From: Bombardia bombarda
Taxonomy: Eukaryota; Ascomycota; Sordariomycetes; Sordariales; Lasiosphaeriaceae
Direction of reading: 5' to 3'
DNA length: 64,000 nucleotides
NCBI GenBank assembly: GCA_030512295.1
Contig: JAULSR010000004.1
Span: 2,914,001 to 2,978,000 of the forward strand
The position numbers were made by a program, and so were the translations under genes. Position 1 is the stretch's first letter, and each line of letters starts with the position of its first letter. A model generated the notes under the pieces. That model saw only the letters and a program-made list of their open reading frames with translations, had not been told where the DNA came from and did no database searches. Of the stretch, positions 24,001 through 35,836 are shown piece by piece.

Positions 24001-25612
24001 TGATGCTGGCACGCTTGAGGGCCCGAGGCCAAGGTTTGTTCTCGGTGATGACCTGCATGTTGCGGTCCTCGAGCTTCAGCTTGGGGTTGAGGTTCTTGAC
24101 GCCATACGAGGGCGGGATCAGGCCGTGCTCAAAGGCTAGCGTGACCTTGATGATGGACGTCAGGCCACTGGCGGCTTCGCTGTGACCGAGGTTGGTCTTG
24201 ACGGAGCCGATCATCAGGGGAGCCGAGCCGGTACGCGGCTTGAAGCAGTTGGCCAGGCCCTCCACCTCGATGGGGTCGCCGACGGCGGTACCCGTGCCGT
24301 GGCACTCGATGTAGTCTGTGCCATCAAAGTCGAGCCCGGCGATCTCGTATGCCTTGCGGACGACAACCTCTTGCATTCTAGCGCTGGGGAGGGTGATACC
24401 AGGGGTTTTGCCGTTGCTGTATGATGTGGGTGGTGTGGTCAGTAAGGACAGGTAAGTAGCAGGAGGTTTACTAACGCGTTGATGGCTGTACCGCGGATGA
24501 TGGCGCGGATGGGGTTGTCCTGCTTCATGGCCGATGATACCCTCTTTATGTAGATGGCGTTGATGCCCTCTGCACGAGCATACCCATCGGCAGACGTGTC
24601 GAATGTATGGCAGGTGGATGTGGGCGAGAGGAAGCCTCCCTTTGCCGTACCCAGATGCTGCTCTGGCGATGTGATCAAGTTGGCACCCGCCACGATGGCC
24701 CCATCGCAGTCGCCGTTCTTGATGGCGTTCACGGCGTGGTGAAGCGCGTAGACGGACGACGAGCAAGCCGTATCCAGCGTCAAGCTGTGACATCAGGGGT
24801 TAGTTATTGCTGCTGATGATGATGCTGATGCTGATGAGGTGGCACAGGGTGATGTGACCTTCCTACCTGGGTCCTGTGAGGTTGAAGACGTGACTGATCC
24901 GATTCGACATGATGGAGGTGCCTCCACCCGTAGCGGCATAACGATGCAGGTAGTCGGGGTCCCGAGACTGCATCGACTGGTAGTCGACTGTGAAGTTTCC
25001 GACGTAGACGGCAGTGTTGCTGCCAGAGATGTCCTCCATGGACACGCCGGCGTTCTCAAAGCACTCGTAGACAACCTCGAGCAACTTCCGCTGTTGGGGG
25101 TCCATGTACGAGGCCTCGAGGTTGTTGATGCCAAAGAAGCCATTGTCGAACTGGCGCACATCTGATTGCAGGAAGTATCCGCCGTCGACGTTCATGACAC
25201 CGGCTCTACCGTTATTCTTGTCATAAAAGCCCTTGATATTGTACCGGTCATCAGGGACGGTTCCTTGTGCCGTCTTATTGCTGGACAAGAAGTTGTGCAG
25301 GTCTTGTGGTGACGAGATGTGACCAGGGAGATGGCAGGCTGTGCAAGATTACCATGTCAGTACAGATGTTATGAGACAGAAACAGAGAGACAGAAACAGA
25401 GTGACAGAGAGAGACGTACCCATTCCCACAATGCAGATGGCACTATCGTCTACCGTCGTCGTCGTGGACTGAGCACTGCTCTGGCTGCTCTTGGAGAACC
25501 CTTTCACAAAGGGGGCTTCCGAGATGATGACACCGGCCTTTGCCTTGAGATCGGCATAGCCGTTGAGCAACGGGTCCAAGACATGGACCTCAGATGGTGC
25601 GTGGGTAGCCAT
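18038..25612 (-). CDS. Highly reducing iterative type I polyketide synthase (KS-AT-DH-psiMT-ER-KR-ACP)
   Basis: Four exons (25612-25420, 25338-24867, 24784-24476, 24416-18038) with in-phase GT-AG introns give 2450 residues. KS starts near 57 (ICIVGMACHLPG), with active-site C229 (DTACSSS), H364 (ECHGTGT) and H403 (NLGHSEA). AT has S688 (GHSSGE) and H793-795 (YHSH). DH has H1017 (WLADHK) and D1207 (ITLDAC). The segment at about 1330-1650 sits where a C-methyltransferase would be, but its SAM loop is degenerate (VLEVGEDCAC at 1371-1380), so methylation is unlikely. ER (about 1700-2025) has HAGAGAFG for NADPH. KR has LVGCLGGLG (2054-2062) with S2186, Y2199 and N2203. ACP carries S2403 (GVDSML). 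There is no thioesterase, so release depends on partner enzymes. All reducing domains look intact. Start at 25612 fits the usual 50-60-residue leader. Inferred role: chain builder for a salicylaldehyde-type product. Confidence 0.95.
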
Positions 25613-28600
25613 GGTGAAGATGTGAATAGGGTAGATGGGTATAATGAAGGCTCTCGTAGATGAAGAAGGATGAGAGAGGCTTGGGTGGGCTTTGACTTGT
25701 TTTCCACTGGAAATGTTGGGGAGATGTATCCTATCCTATATATATACTGTGTTTGTAGCTTCATCCAAGTGCCATATCAACATGATCCCTTGGTCCGTTC
25801 GCCGTAGTGGGAATTCTCACAGATCGAGGTAACTATCTGAGTATAGTTCTGACGGGTTGACACACCGCTCTCCTGCCACTCGAAGTTGAAGGAGCTATGC
25901 GTGCAAGCATGGGCCATGTGTCTTGACCCCTAGAATATCTGCCTATCTGGCTCGCCGGGTCCCAGCCTCCAGGACCGGGAAGGAGGCGAGCCACTGCTAG
26001 GCAGTATCTAAGGCTTATCTTGCTCCAGAGTACTATCCAAATCCTACATCGCCACCCCAACATGTATGGGGGGCTCCAGAAATCTAGGTGTATCCAGACT
26101 TGGGTGTATCTTTCTCTCACGCTTGGTGTTATCTTCAACATTTTGGCGGGTAGTGGTATTGTGGTACGACATTTCACCCCTGGTGGGATGGGGTTGGTAC
26201 TACCATGGGGTACATTTAATAGCAACAGACGACCTAGACCAGCGTGGTGGGAATTATTCAATACCAGGTACCTGGGTAGGTGGTTTCCACTGATGGCTCT
26301 ACCTAGCAGCAGTATGTTCACTGGCTTGTTCATAGCAGCATATGATTCTTTGTGAGATATGGCCTTGTAGACTTAGTAGAAAAGGTGGCGAGACGTGCTC
26401 TCCCGCATAGTATCAAGCGGGTCAGTGGTTCAGCATTCGCGTGTATTTCCTCCTGCTAGAGTACCTGGACTGTAAGCTGTTGCAAGACACGTCCATGATG
26501 GAACTATACAGTTCCAAGTACATGGTAAGCCTCGATTGTTGTGCTTCCTTATACATGTATATGCACATATGTTGGTGCGACTTAACGATAAGCCCCACTC
26601 CCAAAGGTCAATATTGACGTGTGGTTCCAGTCTCTGACTAACTTCTAACATAGCGATATTTCTCTCTGCAACATCCTTGTATAATTCTTACCGCATTTAT
26701 TGCTCTTCCAGTAAATCTTTCCATCTGTTTGAGCATAGCTTGGCTGCATCGTTAGTGCTCGCCGTGTTTCTTACAGCGTTTAGGTTGGGTGCCTTGCAGA
26801 CTAGACTGCTAGTCCTTTTGTCCACCTTAACCGGTATTCCTATCAAGGGCTTACAATGACCCTTGTCGGGTGGATTATCTCAGTACCTTTGTAGTCCATG
26901 CAAATACGTGGGAAAGCGAGTGTGAATATGCAGGTAGATCGACGAGTATGCCAACCAATGAGTGGATTCAGCTGATCCTACGGAATCCTACATGGTGCTT
27001 TTCCGGGTCGAGTATCTCCAAGTTGGGTATGTTCCGAACTCAGATCCCTAAGTCCTGGTGGGCATCTATAGCTACGCCAAATCACACATTGCAACCCACC
27101 AAACCCACCCCCACCAATGCGTTTTGGATTCAAGGGTGCTTGCAGGTGGGAAACTGCAGATGGTAGCCATGGTATAGTACTTGGTACGATGATATAACGA
27201 ACCAGATACGCCCTACTTGCCCAGAGGTCCAGAATGTTATGTACTAGTTTAGTTAAGCGATATGTGTTGCGTATTGCCGTGCCGGGTAAGATGTTCTAAG
27301 TGCTAAGGAGGTCTAGACGAGCCAACAGACTGCAACGCTATGAATCTGATGTGGATATGCATGCATCCTTAGCTTGCAGAGTTTTGGGACACAACTGACT
27401 TGCGGTAGGATGCATCGTAGACGAGCATGTAAGAAATATCAACGAGGTAAGGTACTTGAATACTTGGGCACGCACACTTGCTTCATATCCTACAGTACGA
27501 GGTACATGAGAGGTACGTGTTGGTGAGATATGAAGAATGGAGAGTGGGGTATAGGGTATGGAGTCTGAAGTATGGGGTATGGGGTATGGGGTTCAATACG
27601 GGGTGTGCATCTTCTTGGTATCATGTAAGAAAATAGGTGGCCCAAGAAACTTGAACATGGGAGGAATTAGGAAGTTGAAGATTTTAGCCTCTTACACATG
27701 TCTGACCTAAGGTGCTGAAGTATTGAGAGATACTACCTTAGGTAATGGGGGAGGCGCGGGCCGAATTAAAGGGCCGTGGGACTAGCCGCCCGCGCCCGCA
27801 CCCCCTTTTCTGCTCGTAAACGGCTCAACGGCTTTTTTTCCCAGAGAGACCCAAGTCGTGCGATAATCGGCTGAACAGCCTGGAAAGGATCGAAGCCAAA
27901 AATCACTAGGAAAAGAAGGATCTCTTAGCTTTGCCAACGAGTCTGGGTATCTAGCTTAGTAACCCACCAGTAGGTAGTCTAGTGCGGAGCTTGTGTTGTT
28001 AGGTATTCGTACCAAGTTTACTCAACATCCTGCCTTTTTAATGGGGCTCTACTTACACAAGGACCAACACATGGATGTCATGTAACAGGGCTGAGCCAAG
28101 GTAAAATTACTACTAGATTTGAAACTTGTATGGTTTTGAAAACTTTTGAAAAAGGGAACCCATGCGAAAAAGATTTCTTGGGTCGGCTAACATCCCTCGA
28201 AGGTCCTCGCCATGTATCCATTGCAATGGAGCACATGGATTAAGGTTGTCGTGGTGGTTGGCAACCCATGCGTGCACTACCATGCACAGCGCCGTTACCA
28301 CGCAGGTCGGAGTTTCCCAGTCCACGGAAAAAGGTAATCCGTTCCTATACGTTGTATGAAGGTGCCTTATCGAATATGAGATACCCTGTGTGCCATTGGT
28401 CTAAACACAACGAAAACGACATGTCGTCAGCCGTGAGGCCAGCGGTCAAGACATCTATCCCCAACAAATCACCATCGCAATCGGAAGGTCAGACGGATTG
28501 ATATCGCGCCGTCCCGGCGAGATTGACGACAGGAAAGGAAAACGCCACCGGAAGTTGCACTTGGGGTATTTAACAATGATTCTTTCCAACTACAGGGAGG

Positions 28601-28968
28601 GAGTGTATCTATGCAAGCAGAATAATGCAATGTATTGCATACCTAGGTACCTATGAATGTTTGGATAGGATAGCGCTGGTTCTGGCGTGTCAGCCTACTG
28701 AATGCAGGCCTTCTCCGCTCTCAGTATGTGTCCAGTGCTGGACTTAGCATGCAGAATGTAGCTATGGCCAATAGACAGTAGATTTCCCCTTGTGCACAGG
28801 TACAGAGCTCTGTGGGTATATTAGTCTTCGTCCTGGACGTGTGAACCTCACATGCCCCTGGCAGAAGGTTAACATTCCATTTCTTATCCCCTCAGCCACC
28901 AGAGAACCACTCAACCTACACGCTAGTCTGAGTCTGTGTTAGACCGTACAACAACCACCTTTACAGAA
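25613..28968. other. Long divergent intergenic region (3.4 kb) between the PKS and the first SDR
   Basis: No gene is recognised on either strand in this, the largest gene-free gap of the cluster. It separates two divergently transcribed cluster genes and probably holds both promoters. Imperfect tandem ggtatggg units lie at about 27545-27590. Open frames of 60-165 codons here lack motifs. I looked for a Zn2Cys6 CX2CX6C signature and did not find one. Confidence 0.5.
25736..25748 (-). promoter_or_regulatory. TATA-box candidate of the PKS gene
   Basis: A run of alternating TA (read on the minus strand as TATATATA) lies about 125 bases upstream of the PKS start codon. Position and composition fit a fungal core promoter. 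No experiment supports it. Confidence 0.4.
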
Positions 28969-30040
28969 ATGGACATTACAGGCAACGCCTTGATTGTAGG
29001 AGGCGGTGAGTAGATGCAGATGCGGGTTTCGTCTCAATGTTTGTTTGCCAAGAAGCTGACCTCTTTTGCTATGTGTCACAAAGGGAGTGGTATTGGCAGG
29101 GCCTGCGCCATTGGGCTTGCCCGAGATGGTGCCGCCGGCATCCTCATTGCGGACATGAACCTCGCGGCGGCAGAGCAGGTTGTGGCCGAGGCCAAGGCCG
29201 TTGCCGCTGCTGCCCCAGGTGTCCGCATCGAGGCCATCCGCATTGACATCACTCAACAGCCGTCGGTTGATGAGGTGACCAGCTACATGGTCCGCGAGTT
29301 CAAGAGAATCGACTACTGCGTCAACTGCGCTGGTGTAAGCACATGTCTTCAGTATAGAGCTGGCTCAACCTTGAAGACCACTAACTCGGTTTGTAGATTG
29401 GCGTCGAGACCCCGCGTGAGATTGGCGATGCTGACGTGGATGAGTTCAACCGCTTCATTCGCGTCCATGTCCAAGGCACCTTCCTCTTGACTCGTGCAGT
29501 CTCGGCTGCCATGAAGCTCCAGGAGGCTGTGAAGCCAGTAGGGCCAACAAGCGCCGGACGCGGCTCCAGTCGCGGTTCCATTGTCATCCTGGGCTCTGGC
29601 TCGTCCTTTGTCGCGACGCCGTCCATGGTGCAGTACACGACGGCCAAGCACGCCGTGATTGGCCTGGCCAAGAACGCCGGTACGTCTATGCGTCTATGCG
29701 TCTATGCGTCTATGTTACCTTTGAAACTGCCAATATGTGATGTTGAGGGTGTTGGGCTGACATGTTTGTCCCTTGATTGCCAGCTCTGGACAACGCGCCC
29801 CACGGCGTACGAGTCAACTGCGTCTGCCCCTCTTGGGCAGAGACCCCCATGATTCAGCGGGCCAGAGACGGCGGTGTGGACATCGACAGCTATGTGAACG
29901 GCATGGTGCCGCTGGGCCGCATCGCCACGGCGGAGGAGGTTGCCGACGTTGTCATGTTTCTCTGCAGCCCTCGCTCCAGTTACGTGACGGGATGCGGCTT
30001 GATCGTGGATGGAGGCACCACTCTGACGGCCCACACATGA
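28969..30040 (+). CDS. Short-chain dehydrogenase/reductase (cluster SDR 1)
   Basis: Four exons (28969-29005, 29084-29334, 29397-29679, 29784-30040) in consistent phase give 275 residues. The first intron splits the glycine-rich nucleotide loop, which reads GGGSGIGRA after splicing. Other classical SDR marks are NCAG (about 93-96), a GSGSS serine cluster near 162-166, Y176 and K180 (YTTAK), and the C-terminal GCGLIVDGGTTLT typical of the FabG-like group. It uses NAD(P)H to reduce or oxidise a carbonyl/alcohol. Its position directly opposite the PKS across the shared upstream region suggests a core tailoring step, such as adjusting the oxidation state of the released chain before aromatisation. 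The third intron contains a four-copy 8-bp repeat. Confidence 0.92.
29683..29714 (+). repeat. Four perfect 8-bp tandem copies (cgtctatg) inside an intron
   Basis: The repeat lies directly after the GT donor of the third intron of the SDR gene. It is a length-variable microsatellite candidate and does not alter the coding sequence. Confidence 0.85.
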
Positions 30041-30643
30041 TGAGACCACTTCTGGTAGTCTGCTGTGTATGCATGTAATGCCCTGTCCTATCAAACAGCA
30101 GGGGTCTTTATCTGGCTATGTTGCAAGATTATGTCAGACGTTTATAGATCGGTACCGTGAAACAATCAGCAAATCGAACTGAATACAGATTGTTGCCCAG
30201 ATTCTGCCTGCATTGTTGTTGGTGCTCCTACATGTGGGGGTGATCCCTGTCAGCAAGGGGTGGTTCTCGTTAAATGTTCCGAACTCCTGAGACTGTTTTT
30301 TTTTGCACCAAGCGCTTCCAAGCTGTAAGGATCAGAGTCCTTCTGACGCACTCTGCATCCGTTGAGGGCCAGACCAATGCAATCATCCGTCAAAGAGGCA
30401 CCAGACCACGCCAAGGTTCTGATGTAACTGAGATGTATTGACGACGCGGAGACGAGAGGCGGAGCAACGTTAATGGCCGGGTCGGGGCAATCACACTCGG
30501 GAATGCAAAGTATCACATATTTAAGGGACATTGCTCGAGGCGAGTTGGAGCTTTTACCACATCCAGCCAAGCCATCTCCATCTTATCATCTCACTCCAGC
30601 TTCAACTCATTCCCTCCTCAACACATCATACCAAACAGTCAAC
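30041..30643. other. Intergenic between SDR 1 and cupin 1
   Basis: No gene is seen. The cupin promoter should lie here. A T/A-rich catatttaag box is near 30515, about 130 bases upstream of the cupin ATG. Confidence 0.4.
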
Positions 30644-31310
30644 ATGGCCGCCCCCAGAAGCAGCCCACCTCAGAGGAGCTCCTCGCCACCAGCGCAGGAT
30701 ACGTCAAGTCCTTCCCCGCCCCCGGCCTCCGCAAGACGGTGCGCCATGTCACCGGCCACAACGCCGAGGGCAAGGGCATCTTCCTCAGCAGCGACCATGG
30801 TGATCACCACCGCATCATTGGCAACGAGCAGTCAGTTGCCAACATCCTCTACTCCACCAAGGAGACCCCTATCGACATGGCCAACGACGTCGATGTCAAG
30901 TACGCCGCCGAGAACGAGGTATGTTTATGATTACTCATTCCTACTAAAATACTTGACTGACCGACCACACGCAGCCCGGCCTGCACATCCACAACGGCTC
31001 TGTCTTCCGCATGATCGACTTCGCCCCCAACGTCCTGTCCCCCATGCACCGCGCTGTCTCGCTCGACTACGGCATCGTCCTCGACGGCGAGTTCCGCCTC
31101 ATCCTCGACTCGGGTGAGGAGCGCATCATGCAGCAGGGCGACATCAGCATCAACCGCGCCTCTGCCCACCAGTGGCACAACATCACCGGCAACGGCACCC
31201 TCCCCGGCCGCATGGCCTGGATCCTGCTCGACTGCATTCCCCTCACCTACAATGGCGAGACGCTCAAGGAGGAGCTTAATGAGCTCCAGCCTTACTACGA
31301 GGGACGGTAG
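30644..31310 (+). pseudogene. Cupin-fold protein (cluster cupin 1), with an N-terminal one-base frameshift
   Basis: Exon 2 (30975-31310) reads as a cupin: PMHRAVSLDYGIVLDGEF, a GDI..N strand and HQWHN. It ends in QPYYEGR. Exon 1 (to 30918) joins it across a 56-nt intron in phase 0 and clearly codes SEELLATSAGYVKSF, LRKTVRHVTGHNAEGKG and beyond. That frame has no start codon. The only suitable ATG (30644, in a good context CAACATGG) lies one base out, immediately before a run of five C (30651-30655). One more C there would give a complete 203-residue protein. Cupins of this kind are essential partners of HR-PKSs in salicylaldehyde pathways. If the shift is real, the cluster has lost this step. 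If it is a base-calling slip, the gene is intact. Confidence 0.8.
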
Positions 31311-32710
31311 ATTCAGTTGAACTTTTTAGAGTAGCTTAGCTACACGATTTGGGACGGCTTGTCTATAATCAGAATGCCTGAAAATGATATTGTGTCTTGA
31401 AACCTGATATTATTCCATCTAAATTGACTGTGATTCATGTGTTCTGTCTTTTGCTACAAATTATTGTTACATTGAGTGGAAAAGATGATGAAGGTTGTAC
31501 AGAAAGGAAAAAAATCACAATTTGTAGACTTACAAAGCTTTATGAACCAACCAAGAACAAATCAATGAAGAGTCCGCCCATAGAGGAATATGAACTGTTT
31601 CCCGTATTTATACAGCATGCATTCATCAATGAGTTTGGTAACACGCCCTTGGGGTGTGTTTGGTGGCAGTGTCGTCGGACTTCTTGACCATAATTCGATT
31701 TTAGGGGCGTTAGGACATATGCATCTATTTCTCTATTCCACTTGATTCATTTACTTTGGTAGCGTGATTGCAAGTTTTTGTTGCTATTCGTCTACATGAA
31801 AATATCAATATTGTCATCATCAACTGCACTAAACAATGTACCGTGCTGGCGACATAATTAATTTATATCCAATGTTATGGTGAATTTTCTGTTTTCATCA
31901 CCTTTAAGTGTAATTTAGGTTATAAAAATGTTCTCTGTTTGACGTATCAATCTTTTGTTCTTTTTTTTAAACGAGACTTCATGAATGAACTATGAGTTCA
32001 TTATTCCAAATCTCACTAGGTATATCAACCATTTATAGGGGTGGTCCTTGAAAACTGCCTGGTGCGAAAACTGAGGTGCAATAGTGGTCAAGAAGCATGC
32101 TAACACCCCTTGCGGGTGGGAAAAGTGGGAGTATTAGCAGACTTATTGATACTGTAGGTAGGTACCCAGAGGACTGCAAGTACTCAACAGTTTTATGTAT
32201 ACCTATGTATCATGTACCAGTGACCAAGGCAGCGACTTGGCTCTCTCGACATGGTGCTATGGTGGTACTCATGAGTCCCGAGATTCAACGGTCAGTGGGT
32301 AGCGTTGCATCTTGTAGGTGTTCTCTTGTCATTTCAGTGCTACCGCCGGCATTTATGACAATGAGGAGATAAGCGAGTTCAGAACTAGGAGATCAAACCT
32401 AAAACCCCCTTTTTTGGGATAGAGGCATCACTCGGAAAGAACTCCGACAGCTGGGACTCAGCTCATGTGACAAGCCTCGCGGCATTTAGTTTCAGACGAG
32501 TGCCTTACAGGCGTCTGCCGGTCTGGTACTACATGGGAACTGGCGGGGTTTAACTTCACGTCATCACTCACATGGTTGGGAGACAAAATATGAGACGGTA
32601 ATTGAATATGACCTGGGGATGCTAGTTCCTTGTTTAAGGTTGTGGTTGTATTGTGGCAAACTCTGCCCAAATGTTCTCGAAACCTACTGCAACAGACTAT
32701 TCCGGATACT
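31311..32710. other. Intergenic, AT-rich; nothing identifiable
   Basis: The 31330-32060 part is strongly AT-rich and free of domain-bearing frames. It could be a decayed, RIP-affected insertion, but no terminal repeats or protein remnants were found. Confidence 0.4.
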
Positions 32711-34052
32711 CTACACAGCTTTCTTGGCCGCGTTGGTCCGATGGGCCTTTTGCAACTTGGCCAGCCCAAACTCGCGCCAGAATATGAAATCGAAAAAGGT
32801 GCGTGGGGCAAACATGTCGAAGAAGCGAATGATGCTGGTGGCACTTCCGTACCAAAACCAGGCTGCCGGAGAAGCCTTTAGGCTTTGGTTTACCACGTTG
32901 GCAGCGTAGTCGAAGCGGTCTGTCGTTTTCTCTGTTGTTGAAGTACCTGTCAGTTGTGGAACCAAGGCCATCGAACCGCACCAGCACTTACTCGGAACTC
33001 TGTTGCAATGCGCAGTAAACTCTGACGCGAGAGGCATATAGTAGGAACCCGGGGGTAGCTGTCGATTCACGTCGCTCTTGAGAATGTTGGTCCCAACCTC
33101 TCCTGAAATGACAGTAATAACCCTCACGCTGTACGAGAGTTGAGTCAATATGTGATCTTGTAAGGTACTTCAACCTGAACAACCTCCATCAGGTATACGT
33201 ATGTATGGCCAGTGCCAGACTCACTTAAAGGGCGACATCTCGAGACGGAGGGTATTGGACCAATGGTGAAGCGCTGCTTTCGAGGCATTATAAGATGCTG
33301 TGTTTATGCCGCGCGTGTATTAACAAGATATAATCCCGTGGAATCTGTCTATATTTTATTTTGCAACTTACACCCGTACATGTAGGGCACCACGCCGCCA
33401 ACGGAGCCAATGTTCACCACGGCCCCTTCGGACCGGATCAGCATGTCGTGAAAGTAGTGCACCATCTGCATGGGCCCGAACAGGTTCACGTCGAACATTT
33501 TCTTGACCGAGGCAACCTGCGTGTCAATTGCCGTCATTGTGTAGGCTGTTGATGCATCAGCATTTCCAAAAGTTCAAGGTCATTCAATCCGCCTGACACC
33601 ACACCACACCACGTACCAATTCCACTGCACCCCCAAGACCGAATGGAGTCAGCATTCACTCTCTGTCGCAAAAACACCATTGATGGCAACTCACGCGCAG
33701 TTCACCAGCACATCAAGCCGGCCGCCCGTGAGTGCCAGGATCTTTTGTTTCAGATCAATGATGGACTGCTCGACCGTCACGTCGAGAAGAAAGAAGGTAA
33801 TGCCGGCCTTGGTCAGATGCTCACTCGACTCTTGCGGCAGCACCGTCGCGATGGCGTGCAAGCCGCGTTTGGTATACTCTGTGACGAGGGCTTCGCCAAT
33901 GCCGCCCTGTCCACATCTTGAGAGGTGGAAGCTCTCAGTTAGTGGAACATGGTCGGGCAATCGTAGAACCTAGCTAAAGGTAGGAAGACACATAGACGCC
34001 TGGACACTTACCCGGTCACCAGCGCAAATTTCTGGTCTTTGGAGGGAGCCAT
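32711..34052 (-). CDS. Short-chain dehydrogenase/reductase, AYR1-like (cluster SDR 2), seven exons with an 8-nt microexon
   Basis: The exons are 34052-34012, 33916-33695, 33624-33617, 33545-33372, 33297-33225, 33128-32992 and 32931-32711, with phases agreeing throughout (291 residues). The product shows TGCGQGGIG, the NCAGIAYTM segment, GSVGG and catalytic Y151/K155 (YNASK). The 8-nt exon encodes only the end of NCAG and the next residue, yet both its splice sites (GTGCAG / GTACGT) are good and it is needed to make the motif. The family includes 1-acyl-DHAP reductases and many secondary-metabolite ketoreductases. A hydrophobic C-terminal part (SIIRFFDMFAPRTFFDFIF) may associate with membranes. 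It is transcribed toward cupin 1. Probable role: NADPH-dependent carbonyl reduction in the cluster pathway. Confidence 0.88.
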
Positions 34053-35836
34053 TTCGAAGTGCCGGGTCTGTCTGGTTCAGGACGAGAAGGATGGGGAGCG
34101 CGAGAGGCAGAGGGAGAGATAGAGAGATCAATGGGATTGTTCAAGACGGTGCTGTTTCGCGGGTGCTGGCTGGATACCCGTACAGATCTTTCCGATGCCA
34201 GCAAGCTCCTTCCTTCCTCTACCATTCTGCTAGCCGTTGACCCCTCACCCTCCCCCCTCCTTTCGTCACAGATTCGCATCTGCAGTCTACAGTTACCAAG
34301 CTTCCTTCCAATCGCAAAGATACGGTACATTTCCATGTGAGTTTATCAACCCATGCTTACTGCAGTGCTCTGCCGTGTCCCACAAGGTCCTCGCGCTGAT
34401 AACATGCGCCTGTCTTTTGCATTGCCGCTGGCAGGATGATAGGGATAGACTGGCTAGGCGTTGTCAGGCAAAATAATGTTGGTTGTGTTGGGATATTTGC
34501 ATTCTCTTTTTACGGTTAGCCCGGGGAGTGTAAGTTTGTGTATGTGAAATGTAAAATAATCCAGGTAGGTACGTATCTTGAATGGTTACAGGGGTGCCTC
34601 CCAGAACCAGGGGCCCGGAGGGTCTGTGGGGCGACTTCATAGCGCGGAGAATTGATAAATTACCTGCATTGGATCCAATAGTTTGCCGAGTTACCGGTTT
34701 TGTAGGGGTGGTCTGATTCAGTGTGGGGGTTGGAGTGTCAGCCCTACGGCTTTAGGGGTCATACAAGCACAAGGCCAGTTGGACACGTATATATTTGCGT
34801 ATGCTTGTCAGATTAATACGCGTATACATTTGCTGTTGGTGATGTGTACCTTGTTGGACTGTGCTTCTGCATATGGAAATGCGAATGTGAGCAAGGTACT
34901 TTACCTGGGTAGCTGGGGTTACATATTGAGAGTACATGCAGACCCCTCCTTCTTGGGATCCGAGTATGCTGTCTGATTCTGAAGAATCTGCAAGTGTAAT
35001 ATCACCTATTTGTACGCTCACATTGGTTGGCAGGGCTTGGTCGTGACTTGGTAGAATACGAGTAACTGTGGCGTCTTGGCATGGCTTACTCATGGCTCTA
35101 TTCATCCGCACGTAATTGGGAGGTACAGGACGAAGGATGGACTATGCAACTATCCATAAACGCATGTAAACGTCCGGCCCTTGTGTCCTCAAAAGGCATG
35201 GAGAGAATAGCGGAACAGAGGCCATTGTCCCGACGTCATGTACATGGATACTATCTGAAGGATCTCGTACTAAGAATGTCGCCCCTATCTTTCGGGTCTG
35301 GACCGATGAAGAGGAATATGCTCAATTAGTCTAGGATTCAGGGCTACGTACACAAGGTAACATTGCCCACTTGCTAGCAGCATTGGACAGTCTCTTGCTA
35401 ACTACATGCAAGCACAGTAACCGAGGTGACTGGAATCTGGGACGATAATATCAGCACCAATGCAGAGCCAAGCTGAGTAAGGTAAACAGTAGGATTTTGG
35501 TACAGTCTGTAGGTACTGACGGACTTCGTCTAGGCTTGAATTTAGTGGCCAGCTGTATGACGAAATTGTCGGAGCCCTTTTGCCCCGAAAACTGGGAACC
35601 TAAGTACCTATCTACTTTCGTAGAGCTCTTGCGTTGTAGCGGTGCTGAATACCTTGCACCATAGCCAACATGAGCTTGACAGATTTTGATGTCAATCACA
35701 ATTCCATCTGCACCTTCAATGTTGGGCATCTAAACTCGGAGGCACCACAGGCTGTGTTGATAGCAACAAGCCACTCTTCTCACATCGTCTCGCTGTTGTT
35801 GTTTGCTCAGTGCAAGCAAAACTGACTGAAACTGAA
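34053..35836. other. Divergent intergenic region between SDR 2 and P450
   Basis: No gene is seen. It probably contains the two divergent promoters. Short frames on both strands lack motifs. Confidence 0.45.

Noticed and set aside
30651..30974. Explaining the cupin frameshift by an extra 5' intron
   Set aside because: No ATG in the required frame with a usable donor was found upstream before in-frame stops, and the existing ATG is in ideal context one base out.
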